DNA from: Elusimicrobiota bacterium
GTDB lineage: Bacteria; Elusimicrobiota; Elusimicrobia; UBA1565
DNA length: 46,505 bases
NCBI GenBank assembly: GCA_002401485.1
Contig: NVTF01000062.1
Coordinates: 1-46,505, forward strand
Direction of reading: 5' to 3'
Part shown: positions 10,785-20,268 of the stretch, piece after piece
How positions within the stretch are numbered: position 1 is the stretch's first letter
How the letters are laid out: each line of letters opens with the position of its first letter
Position numbers and translations under genes: made by a program
Notes under the pieces: generated by a model
What the model was told of the DNA's origin: nothing
Databases searched by the model: none
The model's input: only the letters and a program-made list of their open reading frames with translations

Positions 10785-13271
10785 ATGAGTAAGTCCAAAG
10801 ACACCCGACCTCCCGAACCCATCGGTAACATTATAACCCGCGATATCGGCGAGGAGATGAAGTCCTCGTATATCGATTACGCTATGTCGGTTATTGTGGG
10901 ACGCGCGCTCCCGGATGTGCGCGATGGTCTTAAACCCGTACATCGCCGCATCCTCTACACAATGGAGGGAATGGGGCTTCGTCACAACAAGGCCTATAAG
11001 AAATCCGCTCGCGTGGTTGGAGACGTTCTCGGTAAATACCATCCGCACGGCGATTCGGCGGTTTATGACGCGATGGTGCGCATGGTGCAGGACTTCTCGC
11101 TGCGCCACCCGCTTGTAGACGGGCAAGGAAACTTTGGGTCGGTTGATGGTGATCCGCCGGCCGCCTATCGTTATACGGAAGCGCGTCTCGCTAAAATCGC
11201 GGATGAACTTCTTGCTGACATCGATAAGGAGACTGTCGATTTTTCTCCCAACTTTGACGGTTCGCTCGAAGAGCCGGTGGTGCTGCCGGCTAAATTCCCC
11301 AATCTTCTCGTGAACGGTTCCACGGGTATCGCTGTCGGTATGGCGACGAATATGCCGCCTCATAATCTGGGCGAGGTCTGCGACGCGGTGGAAGCCTATA
11401 TTGATGATTCCGACGCTCTCGACACCAAGGAGCTGATGAAGATTATGAAGGGCCCCGATTTTCCGACAGCGGGAATTCTTCGCGGAAAGACCGGCATTCG
11501 CGACTATTTTGAGACCGGACGCGGATCCATTCGCATTCAGGCCAAGGCCGAGATCGAAGAGATTCGCAATAACCGGCAAGCGATCATTATCACCGAGCTT
11601 CCCTATCAGGTTAATAAAGCGAGGCTGCTTGAAAATATCGCCAATCTCGTGCGCGACAAGAAGATCACCGATATCTCGGACATTCGAGACGAGTCCGATC
11701 GCCGCGGCATGCGCGCGGTCATTGAAATCAAGCGCGACGGCAACGCAAACGTTGTTCTCAATCAGCTTTGGAAACACACCGCGATGGAGTCCTCTTTTGG
11801 TGTGATCATGCTCGCGTTGGTGGACGGGCGCCCGCGGGTGATGCCGGTTAAAACAATTCTTGGGCACTACGTTGAGCATCGAAAAGATGTGGTGACCCGG
11901 CGAACCCGGTATCGGCTGCGCAAGGCTCTCGACCGTGCACACATCTTGGAAGGCTTTTTAATCGCACTGGATAATATCGATAAGGTTATTAAGGTTATCC
12001 GTGGTTCGGAAAACCAGCCCGATGCGCGCGAGAAGTTGATGAAGACGTTTAAGTTAAGCCGCGTGCAGAGTCAGGCTATTTTGGATATGCGCCTGCACCA
12101 ATTAACCAAGCTGTCAGCGGACGACATTAAGGCGGAATACGCGGAGCTCCAGAAGTTGATTAAAGAGCTGCGCAGCATTCTGGCCAATCCGAAAAAGCTG
12201 CTTGGCATCATTAAGTCTGAGCTTGCTGAAGTTAAAGAGAAATACGCCGACAAGCGCCGCACCCAGATCACAACCGAACGTTCCGAAATGTCCCTAGAGG
12301 ATTTGATTGCGAAGGAAGAGGTTGTTATCACCCTTTCTAACGGCGGTTATGTGAAGCGCATCACGCTTGACACCTATAAGGTTCAGGGTCGCGGCGGCAA
12401 AGGCGTCTCCGGTCAGTCGATGAAGGAAGCTGATTTTATTGAACATCTCTTCGTTACTGATAGCCACGCGACGCTGCTGATGTTTACCAACCGCGGACGG
12501 GTTCTTGCGCTGAAGGCGTATGAGATTCCTGAAGGCGGCCGTACCGCGCGCGGGAAAGCTCTCGTTAATCTTCTTCATCTTTCCGGAGAGGAGAAGGTTT
12601 CGTCGGTGATCGCGATTCGCTCGTTTGACGAAAAGAAAGGCAAGGAAAGTTATCTTGTGATGTGCACGCGTTTTGGAACGACGAAGCGAACGGCGCTTTC
12701 GAGCTTCGCCAATATCCGGCGCACCGGCATCGCGGCCATCACCCTGGTTGAAGGGGACGTCTTGGTGGAGGTGCAACATACCTACGGCAACGATCAGCTC
12801 TTCATCGCAACGAGCAAGGGTCGAGCGATTCGATTCGCGGAAACAGACATCCGTGTGATGGGACGTTCCGCCAAGGGTGTGCGCGGTATTCGTCTTCCTG
12901 AGAACGACTCCGTGATCGGCCTCGAAGCCTGCCCGGAGAAGTCCAAGAAATCACTGCTGACCGTTTGTGAAAACGGATTCGGGAAACGCACCAAACTTTC
13001 CGAATACCGCGATCAACGGCGCGGCGGCGGCGGCATCATTACGATCAAGGCCAGTGAACGCAACGGGGACGCGCTGAGTGTTAAGCTAGTCACTGATGCC
13101 GATGACCTGATGATCATGACCACTGGCGGCATGACCGTGCGTATTCACTGCAAGGATATTAAGACCGCCTCGCGAAACACACAGGGTGTGCGGTTGGTGC
13201 GGCTCAAGCCCGGGCATAAAGTGGCGCGGGTTGCGCCGATTGTGGATGAGCCGGAAACGCCGGCCGAATAA
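10785..13271 (+). CDS. gyrA: DNA gyrase subunit A
   Basis: The 828-residue subunit cuts and rejoins DNA in gyrase. The catalytic tyrosine is Tyr130 in [10 protein letters not shown]. The quinolone-contact helix reads [10 protein letters not shown], with serine at residue 91 and aspartate at 95, the usual drug-sensitive residues. The C-terminal beta-pinwheel begins with the GyrA box QGRGGKGV near residue 534, which separates gyrase from topoisomerase IV. It starts 18 nt after gyrB with AAAGGAG upstream, so the pair is cotranscribed. Confidence 0.97.
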   Translation: MSKSKDTRPPEPIGNIITRDIGEEMKSSYIDYAMSVIVGRALPDVRDGLKPVHRRILYTMEGMGLRHNKAYKKSARVVGDVLGKYHPHGDSAVYDAMVRMVQDFSLRHPLVDGQGNFGSVDGDPPAAYRYTEARLAKIADELLADIDKETVDFSPNFDGSLEEPVVLPAKFPNLLVNGSTGIAVGMATNMPPHNLGEVCDAVEAYIDDSDALDTKELMKIMKGPDFPTAGILRGKTGIRDYFETGRGSIRIQAKAEIEEIRNNRQAIIITELPYQVNKARLLENIANLVRDKKITDISDIRDESDRRGMRAVIEIKRDGNANVVLNQLWKHTAMESSFGVIMLALVDGRPRVMPVKTILGHYVEHRKDVVTRRTRYRLRKALDRAHILEGFLIALDNIDKVIKVIRGSENQPDAREKLMKTFKLSRVQSQAILDMRLHQLTKLSADDIKAEYAELQKLIKELRSILANPKKLLGIIKSELAEVKEKYADKRRTQITTERSEMSLEDLIAKEEVVITLSNGGYVKRITLDTYKVQGRGGKGVSGQSMKEADFIEHLFVTDSHATLLMFTNRGRVLALKAYEIPEGGRTARGKALVNLLHLSGEEKVSSVIAIRSFDEKKGKESYLVMCTRFGTTKRTALSSFANIRRTGIAAITLVEGDVLVEVQHTYGNDQLFIATSKGRAIRFAETDIRVMGRSAKGVRGIRLPENDSVIGLEACPEKSKKSLLTVCENGFGKRTKLSEYRDQRRGGGGIITIKASERNGDALSVKLVTDADDLMIMTTGGMTVRIHCKDIKTASRNTQGVRLVRLKPGHKVARVAPIVDEPETPAE

Positions 13272-13272
13272 T

Positions 13273-13593
13273 TTATTTGGGATTTTTAGATTTTCGAGCA
13301 CGTTTCTTCTTTCGCTTCGCTTCTTTAAGAGCGTCGTAAGTCGCGTAGAAGCTCGCGCCTACATCCCCGATAAAACTCGCGGCTGCGCGAGCGACGTTTT
13401 CGGCCGTTTGCGCAGCAGGATGCCGGTCGGCTCGTTTATCGGTTGGTTTATCGCCGGTTTCTTTGAGCTTTTCAAATCCCCAGCCGACGGCCGAGTCCAC
13501 CGTGTCTTGGGCAAAGGCGAGTGTGCCGCCTAGGAGTTCTCCCCAGGAGGGTTCTAGTTCTTCTCTCTTCTTCTTATGTGCTTTGCGTGCCAT
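13273..13593 (-). CDS. Small basic hypothetical protein
   Basis: I do not recognise this family. From the ATG at 13593 the protein has 106 residues; an ATG four codons upstream (13605) is equally possible. Both ends are very lysine/arginine-rich (MARKAHKKKREE and KEAKRKKKRARKSK). The middle has an amphipathic or weakly hydrophobic stretch (GGTLAFAQDTVDSAVGWGFEKL and VARAAASFIGDVGASF, each about 20 residues). This could suit binding to DNA, RNA or membrane surfaces. The gene runs convergently into gyrA, with one base between the stop codons, and a 19-bp palindrome lies upstream. Confidence 0.6.
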   Translation of the reverse strand: MARKAHKKKREELEPSWGELLGGTLAFAQDTVDSAVGWGFEKLKETGDKPTDKRADRHPAAQTAENVARAAASFIGDVGASFYATYDALKEAKRKKKRARKSKNPK

Positions 13594-13633
13594 CCCTATT
13601 AGCATAACCCAGGAAAGTGAGGATTGCCAGTCA

Positions 13634-13652
13634 GGAATGATAGTATCATTCC
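13634..13652. promoter_or_regulatory. 19-bp perfect palindrome between divergent genes (operator candidate)
   Basis: The sequence reads GGAATGATA, one central base, then TATCATTCC, a perfect inverted repeat with 9-bp arms. It lies between the small basic protein gene (minus) and the amidotransferase gene (plus), about 30 nt from each start codon. Its position suits a dimeric repressor controlling both genes, but the arms also contain TATCAT/ATGATA, which resemble -10 boxes. Confidence 0.5.
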
Positions 13653-13683
13653 AGTGGCGATTTCCTTCTATTATTAAAAGCTT

Positions 13684-14565
13684 ATGAATGAATGCAAGCC
13701 ATTTTTAATCATCGACGGGTACCCTAAAGAGAGCCGGGATGAGTTTGATGTCGCGGGCATGAAACACGCGTGGCGGCTCTACGCCGACATGCTCGAGCGG
13801 CATGTACCTGATGCAAAATACAAGGTGTGGCTGCCAAGCGACAACCCCGAACTCCCGGAGAACCTAAGCGCCGATTCATTTCGGGCGATTTTATGGACCG
13901 GCTGCAATTTAACGATCTTCGACCGCGACGACCCGAGTGTGACGTGCCAAATTGAGTTCGCTAAGCGGATCTACGAAGTCGGGACTCCTAGTTTCGGATC
14001 GTGTTGGGGATTGCAAATGGCGGCCGTTGCCGCCGGGGGCGAGGTTAAAAAAAGCCCCTTGGGACGTGAAATGGGGTTTGCCCGCAGGATCAGGGTCACT
14101 GCGGAGGGATTAAAACACCCCATGACTTCGGGAAAACCGCCGGTTTATATCGCATTCGCCAGTCATTTTGATGAGGTCACCTCTTTGCCGGCGGGTGCGC
14201 AGGTGTTGGCTTCCAATGACTACGCGCGGGTGCAGGCGCTTGCTGTCACCCATAAGAAGGGAACATTTTGGGGTGTGCAGTATCATCCGGAATACGATTT
14301 GTCTGAAATGGCGAGACTGATTGTCTCACGAAGACCGAAGCTGTTAAAGACCGGTTTTTTCGCAAACGATCTGGATCTGGATCGCTACGTTGAGAAACTC
14401 GAGGCGCTCCATAAAGATCCGCATCGAAAGGATTTACGCTGGCAGTTGGATGTCGACGACGATGTCATTTCCCCAGAGATTCGCCAATACGAATTTGCGG
14501 CCTGGCTAAAAGCCTGCGTCGGGCGTTCGCTGATAAACAGAAACATCGCCATAACGTCCGGGTAA
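13684..14565 (+). CDS. Class I glutamine amidotransferase-like protein
   Basis: The 293-residue protein has the class I (triad) fold: the nucleophile motif FGSCWGLQ near residues 100-107 and the His-Glu motif VQYHPEY near 199-205. These are arranged as in GMP-synthase-type amidotransferases that act as free-standing enzymes. Family members remove the amide nitrogen of glutamine or hydrolyse gamma-glutamyl bonds. No synthetase partner is adjacent, so the acceptor is unknown. A roughly 75-residue tail after the catalytic domain (from about 215) is not explained. No Shine-Dalgarno is seen; TATTAT at 13669-13674 lies 9 nt before the ATG, suggesting a leaderless or nearly leaderless message. Confidence 0.85.
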   Translation: MNECKPFLIIDGYPKESRDEFDVAGMKHAWRLYADMLERHVPDAKYKVWLPSDNPELPENLSADSFRAILWTGCNLTIFDRDDPSVTCQIEFAKRIYEVGTPSFGSCWGLQMAAVAAGGEVKKSPLGREMGFARRIRVTAEGLKHPMTSGKPPVYIAFASHFDEVTSLPAGAQVLASNDYARVQALAVTHKKGTFWGVQYHPEYDLSEMARLIVSRRPKLLKTGFFANDLDLDRYVEKLEALHKDPHRKDLRWQLDVDDDVISPEIRQYEFAAWLKACVGRSLINRNIAITSG

Positions 14566-14584
14566 GGGGTCTAGCCCCCTATAG

Positions 14585-14610
14585 CGATAACATATTTAAC
14601 TATGTTATCG
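14585..14610. repeat. Perfect 10-bp inverted repeat with 6-nt spacer
   Basis: CGATAACATA (14585-14594) and TATGTTATCG (14601-14610) are exact reverse complements around TTTAAC. The repeat sits between convergent genes, just after a smaller AGGGG/CCCCT inverted repeat (14565-14580). There is no T-tract, so it is not a classic terminator; a protein-binding site or an RNA hairpin is possible. Confidence 0.55.
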
Positions 14611-14670
14611 TCACGGGCAATGGGATCCCTACACAAACGGTCGGCTAGGATTGAACAAGGCTTCAATGAG

Positions 14671-14748
14671 GCTGCTCTTTTCACCAAACGCGCGCCTGGG
14701 TACCTGGCGAGGCGAGAGCGCGGCGCGTTTTGGATGGAAAAGAGTAGC
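14671..14748. repeat. Long imperfect inverted repeat in a convergent intergenic region
   Basis: CTCTTTTC (14675-14682) pairs with GAAAAGAG (14737-14744), extended outward by GCT/AGC with one mismatch. Inward it extends imperfectly through CAAACGCGC against GCGCGTTTTG. The predicted hairpin spans 78 nt. It could form a bidirectional transcription end, a small structured RNA, or the remnant of a miniature mobile element. Confidence 0.45.
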
Positions 14749-14757
14749 TAAACGGGC

Positions 14758-15783
14758 TCAGGTAATGGCCGCTTCTAATTCCGCCTTGGTCTCAGAGTAG
14801 CGTTTTAAGAAACGTTCGTTGGAAGACAAGGTCCAAGGAGTCGCCGCCATAAGGCCATAGACATGTTTGCGCGACACTTTTACCCGCGTATCAGGTTTAA
14901 GAAGATCGGGCGACTTCGCCACCATCACCAGCGTCTTTAACGAAAGCAGCAGCGGCCAGGCGACGGCCGCGCGCAGGCGAATACCCGGCACGGACTGCAC
15001 GTACAGCGCTCCGGATTCAAGATGGTCGAGGCCCCAACGCAGCCACCGGTTCACCACAGAGCGGAGGGTTTCCACCACGGCGGGATTAACAAGGTCTTCG
15101 GGTTTTAGGCCGACGGTGGCGAGTTCGGGTTCGGGAATGTAGCAGCGTCCGATGCGTAAATCTTTGGGAACGTCGCGCAGGATGTTGGTGATTTGAAGAC
15201 CCTTCCCGAAACGAATGCCGTGTTCACGTAGAGCGTCCGCGTCTACGTTGGCGAGTTCGGGCAGGCGGAGGAGACAGAGGTCGGTCCAGAAACGCCCCGG
15301 GGCTCCCCCGATGAAGGAGCAGTACTGATCCAGATCTTCCGCGCTGGCCATCGCGTGCAGAGTTTCGAGCGTATCGCCTTTAAAAATCGAGAGGTCCATG
15401 CGCATCCCATCAATGACGCCTTCCACAACGGACTTAAGCAAGGCGCGTTCCTGCTCGGGGAAACGTTTCCACAAGGCGATGCACTCGCTGAGGCGTTCCA
15501 GGAGTTCCCGTTCCGATTCGTCCGCCTGGTGTTCGGCAAATCCATCCGCGAGATTGGCTTTCATGGCGAGGCCGCCGTCAAACGCCGACCGGAAGTCCTC
15601 AAGAGTCTTTCGCCGGTTCTCCAGAGGGACGAGGCGGGTGTCCGCGATTGTGTCGGCGGCACGGCAGAACAGGTAGCCCAGTCCCATCGCATCGCGCACA
15701 GGTTCGGGCAGAACCGTGAGGCTCAAATACATAGAGCGGGAGGTGCGCTTGAGCAAATCTTTTACGTCGGAGTCGATCGCCAT
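14758..15783 (-). CDS. Squalene/phytoene synthase family protein
   Basis: From the ATG at 15783 the product has 341 residues, close to squalene synthases. The two aspartate-rich motifs are intact: D44-TIA-D48 after YLFCRAA, and D204-VPK-D208 followed by GRCYIP (212-217). These bind the magnesium-diphosphate groups of two prenyl substrates in head-to-head condensation. C20 phytoene or C30 squalene cannot be separated by eye, though the length and VADT-like motif favour squalene. The open frame continues upstream to 16215 only through the next gene. An extended -10 (TGCTACACT, 15805-15797) lies 13 nt before the ATG. Confidence 0.85.
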   Translation of the reverse strand: MAIDSDVKDLLKRTSRSMYLSLTVLPEPVRDAMGLGYLFCRAADTIADTRLVPLENRRKTLEDFRSAFDGGLAMKANLADGFAEHQADESERELLERLSECIALWKRFPEQERALLKSVVEGVIDGMRMDLSIFKGDTLETLHAMASAEDLDQYCSFIGGAPGRFWTDLCLLRLPELANVDADALREHGIRFGKGLQITNILRDVPKDLRIGRCYIPEPELATVGLKPEDLVNPAVVETLRSVVNRWLRWGLDHLESGALYVQSVPGIRLRAAVAWPLLLSLKTLVMVAKSPDLLKPDTRVKVSRKHVYGLMAATPWTLSSNERFLKRYSETKAELEAAIT

Positions 15784-15835
15784 ATTGTCGAGGCAGAGTG
15801 TAGCACACGCGGAGGCATGCTGGGTCAGTTGTTGT

Positions 15836-17242
15836 TTAGTCTTGAGGCTGCAGCGCACCGATGATACGGCCGAGACGGTAGGCCGCGAGAAAGTCCATCG
15901 GCGCGAAGCGAATCTCCGCATCGGCTTTATCATCACGCCAATCATCGAGCGAGCGCGCCGGACGCTGCCAAACAAAATCCGCAGCCGGGCGCTGCCAGAC
16001 GGGAATCGGACGTTTCGGCGTTTTTGGTCCGAAAGGCCAGCGCACCCATTCGATTTCCGAACGTTCGGAATTAAGCCGCTCCCGGCGTTGTTTGTTTTTG
16101 GGGAAGTTCCACTCGAACATGGCCGGGCGCGCCCGTTTAAAATGCGCCTTTTTCCCCCTGAGCCAGCGGTCCGCGGCGGGCGGCAGGTCTGTGCCGCGGG
16201 AGACAAGATCTTCAAGCGCCCAGATAGACAAATACGTCCAGAAGGAATTTCCTTCGTGCAGGGTAAGTCTGCCGAGGCGGGCCAGTCCGTTGGCGTAGCG
16301 TCCGGCGGAATGCGGGTCGTCTTCTACCAACAATGCTGCGGCGAGTGCGAGATGGGCGATGTTGTGGTTGGTTGTTGCGTTTCTCCATAGGCCGGGAGCC
16401 GAGGCAAACGCCGCCCAGCGGTCCTGGCGGGCACGTTTGAAAGAGGCCAATTCCCGCGCATAAATTTCGCCGTTCGGTTGTGAGGAGAGCGCCCGCAGCG
16501 CGGCGAGCGTCGTGAGAACGCCCACCGGGGAATTAATCCATGATCCCCCGACGCGGTGGAAGCGTGTTGCAGTCCCGTCGGAATTTTCGAGGCGGAAGCC
16601 GTTTTTAATCAGCGCGTCGGCGTAGGCGCGTAAGAGTGTTATCGCGGATTCGCGCCGGCTGGGAAGGAAACGAAGCACGGTGATCACGCCAAACATCCAG
16701 CCCGCGGTGGAATCAATGCTTGCGTCCTCTTTCCATTGCCATCGTCCGGCCCGGTGGTATTGCAGTCCTCCGGGTTCGGTTTTAAGGTCGATGGGATAGA
16801 TGGCGCGGGCGATAGGGTTTCCGCGGGTGGCCAGCAAGGCGAGGCCATCGAATGCCGCCTCTGCTTGGGCGCGCGATGCGGGCGAAGGGTTTAGGCGCCA
16901 TTCAAAGACTGCGGCGGCCGCATAAACGCCTTGCCAGAGGCAAACGTCGCCAAGCTGCGCTTCAGGGATGCTGAGAAGGAGAAGTTTTTCGTCTTCGATG
17001 AGAAAATCTTTTTTGAGGGACGCGGCCATCGCGGCGGCTTGTTCATGCAGTGGGCGGTTGTCCTTGATGACGGGATGGGGAGACGGCGGCTGACGGGGGT
17101 CGAGAGCACGGTGGAAGTATTCCCATGCGTAGAGCGGGGGAAGGATTGCTTCCGTGAAAACACCTCGAAACCCAATGACCGCGAGGAGTAGGACAAAAAC
17201 GGCTCCGGCGGCCGCGAAGGTGATGCGTGCTTGTTTGCTCAC
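15836..17242 (-). CDS. Membrane-anchored hypothetical protein
   Basis: I do not recognise a named family. From a GTG at 17242 the protein has 468 residues. One N-terminal membrane segment (about residues 8-28, FAAAGAVFVLLLAVIGF) is followed by a large soluble region with many helical Trp- and Ala-rich blocks such as STAGWMFGVITVLRFLP and NHNIAHLALAAALL. The repeated helix pairs recall alpha/alpha-toroid folds of some glycosidases and polysaccharide-processing enzymes, but this is only inference. The longer ATG start at 17332 is rejected because it would overlap the divergent gene at 17296. The gene precedes the squalene-synthase-like gene by 52 nt. Confidence 0.7.
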   Translation of the reverse strand: MSKQARITFAAAGAVFVLLLAVIGFRGVFTEAILPPLYAWEYFHRALDPRQPPSPHPVIKDNRPLHEQAAAMAASLKKDFLIEDEKLLLLSIPEAQLGDVCLWQGVYAAAAVFEWRLNPSPASRAQAEAAFDGLALLATRGNPIARAIYPIDLKTEPGGLQYHRAGRWQWKEDASIDSTAGWMFGVITVLRFLPSRRESAITLLRAYADALIKNGFRLENSDGTATRFHRVGGSWINSPVGVLTTLAALRALSSQPNGEIYARELASFKRARQDRWAAFASAPGLWRNATTNHNIAHLALAAALLVEDDPHSAGRYANGLARLGRLTLHEGNSFWTYLSIWALEDLVSRGTDLPPAADRWLRGKKAHFKRARPAMFEWNFPKNKQRRERLNSERSEIEWVRWPFGPKTPKRPIPVWQRPAADFVWQRPARSLDDWRDDKADAEIRFAPMDFLAAYRLGRIIGALQPQD

Positions 17243-17283
17243 CTGTATAAGGTGCGCATCTCGCTGGACGCCGTCAAGTCCTC

Positions 17284-17289
17284 TATAAT
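17284..17289 (+). promoter_or_regulatory. TATAAT -10 box placed for leaderless transcription
   Basis: A perfect TATAAT ends 6 nt before the GTG start at 17296, so transcription should begin at or beside the start codon. No good -35 box is seen. Confidence 0.55.
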
Positions 17290-17295
17290 GGGGAG

Positions 17296-18369
17296 GTGAA
17301 AACTCTGCTGCTGGTCTTACTTCTTTGCGCACCCGCCTCGGCGAAAATCAACCTGGATAAAATATCCTTGCCCGAGGGATTTTCCATTTCGATTTTCGCT
17401 AAGGGGGTCAACGGCGCCCGGTCCCTCGCGCGCGGGGATGACGGAACGATTTTTGTGGGAAGCCGGCGGGTTGGAAAGGTCTACGCCTTGACCGATGCCG
17501 ATGGGGATGGACGCGCCGAAACGGTGAAGGTGATCGCTAAAGGCATGCATTATCCCAACGGGGTCGCGGTCCGCAATAATCGCCTCTATGTGGCCGAGAT
17601 TAATCGCGTGCTGCGCTTTGCCTCGGATCTCTCCGATTACGAGATTATCACCGACACCCTGCCGCCGGATCGCCACCACGGCTGGAAGTTTATCCGGTTT
17701 GGACCCGACGGTATGCTGTATGTTCCTGTCGGTGCGCCGTGCAACATCTGTTTACCCGCAAACGATCCGCGCTACGCGTCGATTTTGCAAATGGACCCCG
17801 ACACGGGAAAAACGACGGTCTACGCTTCCGGGGTACGCAATACGGTGGGATTTGATTGGAGGCCGGGGACTTCGGAATTGTGGTTCACCGACAACGGGCG
17901 CGATTGGCTCGGAGACGACGCGCCTCCCGATGAACTCAACAAGGCGTCTCAGTCCGGTTTGCATTTCGGATTTCCCTTTTGCCACGGCGGCACCATTGCC
18001 GATCCTGATTTCGGGCATCGGCGCCCGTGTGTGGAATTTAAGAAACCGGAGCGCAACTTCGGCGCCCATACCGCGTCGCTGGGCATGCGGTTCTATACGG
18101 GAAAAATGTTCCCCGCGGGATATTCCGGAGATGTGTTTGTCGCCCAGCACGGGTCGTGGAATCGTTCCGCCAAGACGGGGTATCGCATCGTGCGGGTTAT
18201 GATGCGCGGGGGAAAAGCGGTTAACCATGAGGTCTTCGCTCAGGGTTGGCTGCAAGGACAGCGGGATTGGGGGCGTCCGGTGGATGTGCTTGTTCTTCCG
18301 GATGGATCGATGCTTGTTTCCGATGATAAAGCCGATGCCGTGTACCGGATCGTTTATGAAAAACCGTGA
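17296..18369 (+). CDS. PQQ-type sugar/sorbosone dehydrogenase-like secreted beta-propeller protein
   Basis: The 357-residue protein begins with a signal peptide (MKTLLLVLLLCAPASA, cleavage near residue 16). It then shows the repeated strand motifs of the soluble glucose/sorbosone dehydrogenase family: SLARGDDGTIFVGSR, MHYPNGVAVRNNRLYVAE, HHGWKFIRFGPDGMLYVPVGAPCN, and ASGVRNTVGFDWRPGTSELWFTDNGRDWLG, given here in pieces. Family members oxidise sugars with bound PQQ in the periplasm, but many are uncharacterised. No PQQ-synthesis genes are seen in this window. The GTG start is preceded by TATAAT only 6 nt upstream. Confidence 0.85.
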   Translation: MKTLLLVLLLCAPASAKINLDKISLPEGFSISIFAKGVNGARSLARGDDGTIFVGSRRVGKVYALTDADGDGRAETVKVIAKGMHYPNGVAVRNNRLYVAEINRVLRFASDLSDYEIITDTLPPDRHHGWKFIRFGPDGMLYVPVGAPCNICLPANDPRYASILQMDPDTGKTTVYASGVRNTVGFDWRPGTSELWFTDNGRDWLGDDAPPDELNKASQSGLHFGFPFCHGGTIADPDFGHRRPCVEFKKPERNFGAHTASLGMRFYTGKMFPAGYSGDVFVAQHGSWNRSAKTGYRIVRVMMRGGKAVNHEVFAQGWLQGQRDWGRPVDVLVLPDGSMLVSDDKADAVYRIVYEKP

Positions 18370-18381
18370 ATTGCTTAGAAG

Positions 18382-18390
18382 TGATAGAAT
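18382..18390 (+). promoter_or_regulatory. Extended -10 box (TGATAGAAT) for leaderless transcription
   Basis: TG-A-TAGAAT ends 7 nt before the ATG at 18398, and no Shine-Dalgarno sequence is present between them. Confidence 0.55.
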
Positions 18391-18397
18391 CACGACG

Positions 18398-18937
18398 ATG
18401 AGACTCATTCTGGCCGCCTGCTTTCTCTCCATTTCCACCTCCGCATTCTCCGAGGTTTTCATCTCGGACGCGGGCTGGGAGTTGTCCATCCGTATGCGTA
18501 AACAAAACCTGCAGTATCACCGCGTCGATCATTGGATGTTCCCGCCTAACCCAGTCCCGAAGCGATCCCGGCCGCGCGCCTTCGTTGCATTGAAAAACCC
18601 AAATAGCAAACCCGAACATGCCATTTTGCTGCGTTATTCCGTGGACGCGCGATTGCGTAAGATCGGAACAACTGCCGACGGCATCTGGACGGTTCCTTTT
18701 CTAACGGATGAAAAACGCGTTCCGCGCGTGAAGGCGGGGGAAACCCTGGATGTGCCGCTTACTCTTAACCGGGCCGCCCTCGGGGCCTATTTGAAAAAGA
18801 TGTACAACGCGGGATTTTGGCCGGACGCGTTTCGTGTGCGCGTGATGGTGGAGCCCCGTCCCGGGGAGGGCCTCGACCGGCGATTTCGCGAAACGACCCT
18901 GCCCATCTCATGGCGTCCGGAGGTTCGTTCTAAATGA
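18398..18937 (+). CDS. Exported hypothetical protein
   Basis: From the ATG at 18398 the protein has 179 residues and begins with a typical signal peptide (MRLILAACFLSISTSAFS, cleavage near residue 18). The mature part is rich in basic residues and beta-forming segments, and contains no motif I recognise. A longer open frame from 18227 lies within the preceding gene. The stop codon overlaps the serS ATG (ATGA), so the gene is coupled to serS, although the functions look unrelated. A periplasmic or outer-surface location is inferred from the signal peptide. Confidence 0.75.
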   Translation: MRLILAACFLSISTSAFSEVFISDAGWELSIRMRKQNLQYHRVDHWMFPPNPVPKRSRPRAFVALKNPNSKPEHAILLRYSVDARLRKIGTTADGIWTVPFLTDEKRVPRVKAGETLDVPLTLNRAALGAYLKKMYNAGFWPDAFRVRVMVEPRPGEGLDRRFRETTLPISWRPEVRSK

Positions 18938-20268
18938 ACGATCCGAAGTTAATCCGCAAAGAACCCAATCGTGCCCGTAAGGGAATTCAGGATCGCGGAG
19001 GGCGTTATCTTTCGGTGCTGGAAGAATACATCACGTCGGATGTGGCGCACCGGGAACTTCTGCAGGAAGTGGAAGAGATGCGTTCGAAGCGCAATGAATC
19101 GTCCAAAGCGATCGGCAAGGCGATGGCCTCAGGCGACAAAGAGACGGCCGAAAATTTTAAGAAAACGGTTACGGAGCTTAAAAATTTGATGGCGAAAAAG
19201 GAAGAGGAGTTAAGCCCTCTTGCTGAAAAAACACGCGGGCTTTTGCTGAGCATCCCCCACCTCCCCGAAGACAGCGTTCCTCTGGGAAAATCCGAAGACG
19301 ATAATCCTGTTGTTCGGGAGGGAGACGCAAAACCCCGCGAATTCGATTTTGAAGTAAAGGATCACGTCGCCGTCGGAGAAAAGATCGGGGCCTTCGATTT
19401 TGAAACGGCGTCAAAATTGTCGGGTTCGCGGTTTGCGATTGTGAAGGGTTTGGGCGCGCGCCTGCAGCGTGCGATCGCGCAATTCATGCTGGACACGCAT
19501 ACCGGGGAGCATGGGTATACCGAGATGTGGGTTCCCTACATCGTGCGCCCGGAGGTTCTTGAGGGAACCGGCCAGTTGCCGAAATTTGAAGAAGACCTCT
19601 ACAAAACCGGTCAGCTGGAAGAAAGTGAAGACGGTTCTCAGACGCAAACCAATTATTTGATTCCGACCGCTGAAGTTCCGCTCACCAATATCGTTCGGGA
19701 TGCCATCACCGATGAAGAACAGCTTCCCCTGAAGATAACCGGGCTGACCCCGTGTTTTCGGCAGGAAGCGGGTTCCTACGGCAAGGATGTGAAGGGATTT
19801 ATCCGTCAGCATCAATTTGAAAAAGTGGAACTTGTATGGATCGTCAAGCCGGAAGACGCGGCGGAAGCGCTCGAGGTGTTAACCGCCCATGCGGAAACGA
19901 TTTTGAAGAAGCTGAATCTTCCGTATCGAGTGATTGAGTTGTGCACTGCGGATATAGGATTTGCTGCGAAGAAAACCTATGACCTCGAAGTCTGGCTGCC
20001 CAGTGAGAAGCGTTATCGTGAAATATCATCCTGTTCCAACTGCGGAGACTTCCAGGCGCGGCGCATGAACGCACGCATGCGGCGAAAAGCCGTCGGCGGC
20101 AAAAAGGGAGCCGTAGAGCTCGTGAATACGCTGAATGGGTCGGGCCTTGCCGTGGGACGGACCTTGGTTGCGGTCTTGGAAAATTACCAAAACGCCGATG
20201 GGTCTGTGACGGTGCCGGAGGCGCTGCGTCCCTATATGGGCGGCGTCGAGACGATTAAACCCGCCTGA
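18934..20268 (+). CDS. serS: Serine-tRNA ligase
   Basis: The 444-residue enzyme charges tRNA-Ser with serine. The N-terminal coiled-coil arm that grips the tRNA long variable arm spans about residues 30-100. The class II catalytic motifs follow: TAEVPLTN, PCFRQEAGSYGKDVKGFIRQHQF (motif 2; read as PCFRQEAG then KGFIRQHQF), EISSCSNCGDFQARR, and NGSGLAVGRTLVAVLENYQ-like motif 3. The N-terminal 20 residues are slightly longer and more basic than usual (MNDPKLIRKEPNRARKG). The ATG overlaps the preceding stop codon by 4 nt. Confidence 0.97.
   Translation: MNDPKLIRKEPNRARKGIQDRGGRYLSVLEEYITSDVAHRELLQEVEEMRSKRNESSKAIGKAMASGDKETAENFKKTVTELKNLMAKKEEELSPLAEKTRGLLLSIPHLPEDSVPLGKSEDDNPVVREGDAKPREFDFEVKDHVAVGEKIGAFDFETASKLSGSRFAIVKGLGARLQRAIAQFMLDTHTGEHGYTEMWVPYIVRPEVLEGTGQLPKFEEDLYKTGQLEESEDGSQTQTNYLIPTAEVPLTNIVRDAITDEEQLPLKITGLTPCFRQEAGSYGKDVKGFIRQHQFEKVELVWIVKPEDAAEALEVLTAHAETILKKLNLPYRVIELCTADIGFAAKKTYDLEVWLPSEKRYREISSCSNCGDFQARRMNARMRRKAVGGKKGAVELVNTLNGSGLAVGRTLVAVLENYQNADGSVTVPEALRPYMGGVETIKPA

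Noticed and set aside
10990-11100. Quinolone-resistance change in gyrA
   Set aside because: The key residues are the usual serine 91 and aspartate 95 in [10 protein letters not shown].
14758-16215. Longer 485-residue form of the squalene/phytoene synthase
   Set aside because: The extra N-terminus lies over the neighbouring gene in another frame and matches nothing in the family; the ATG at 15783 is used.
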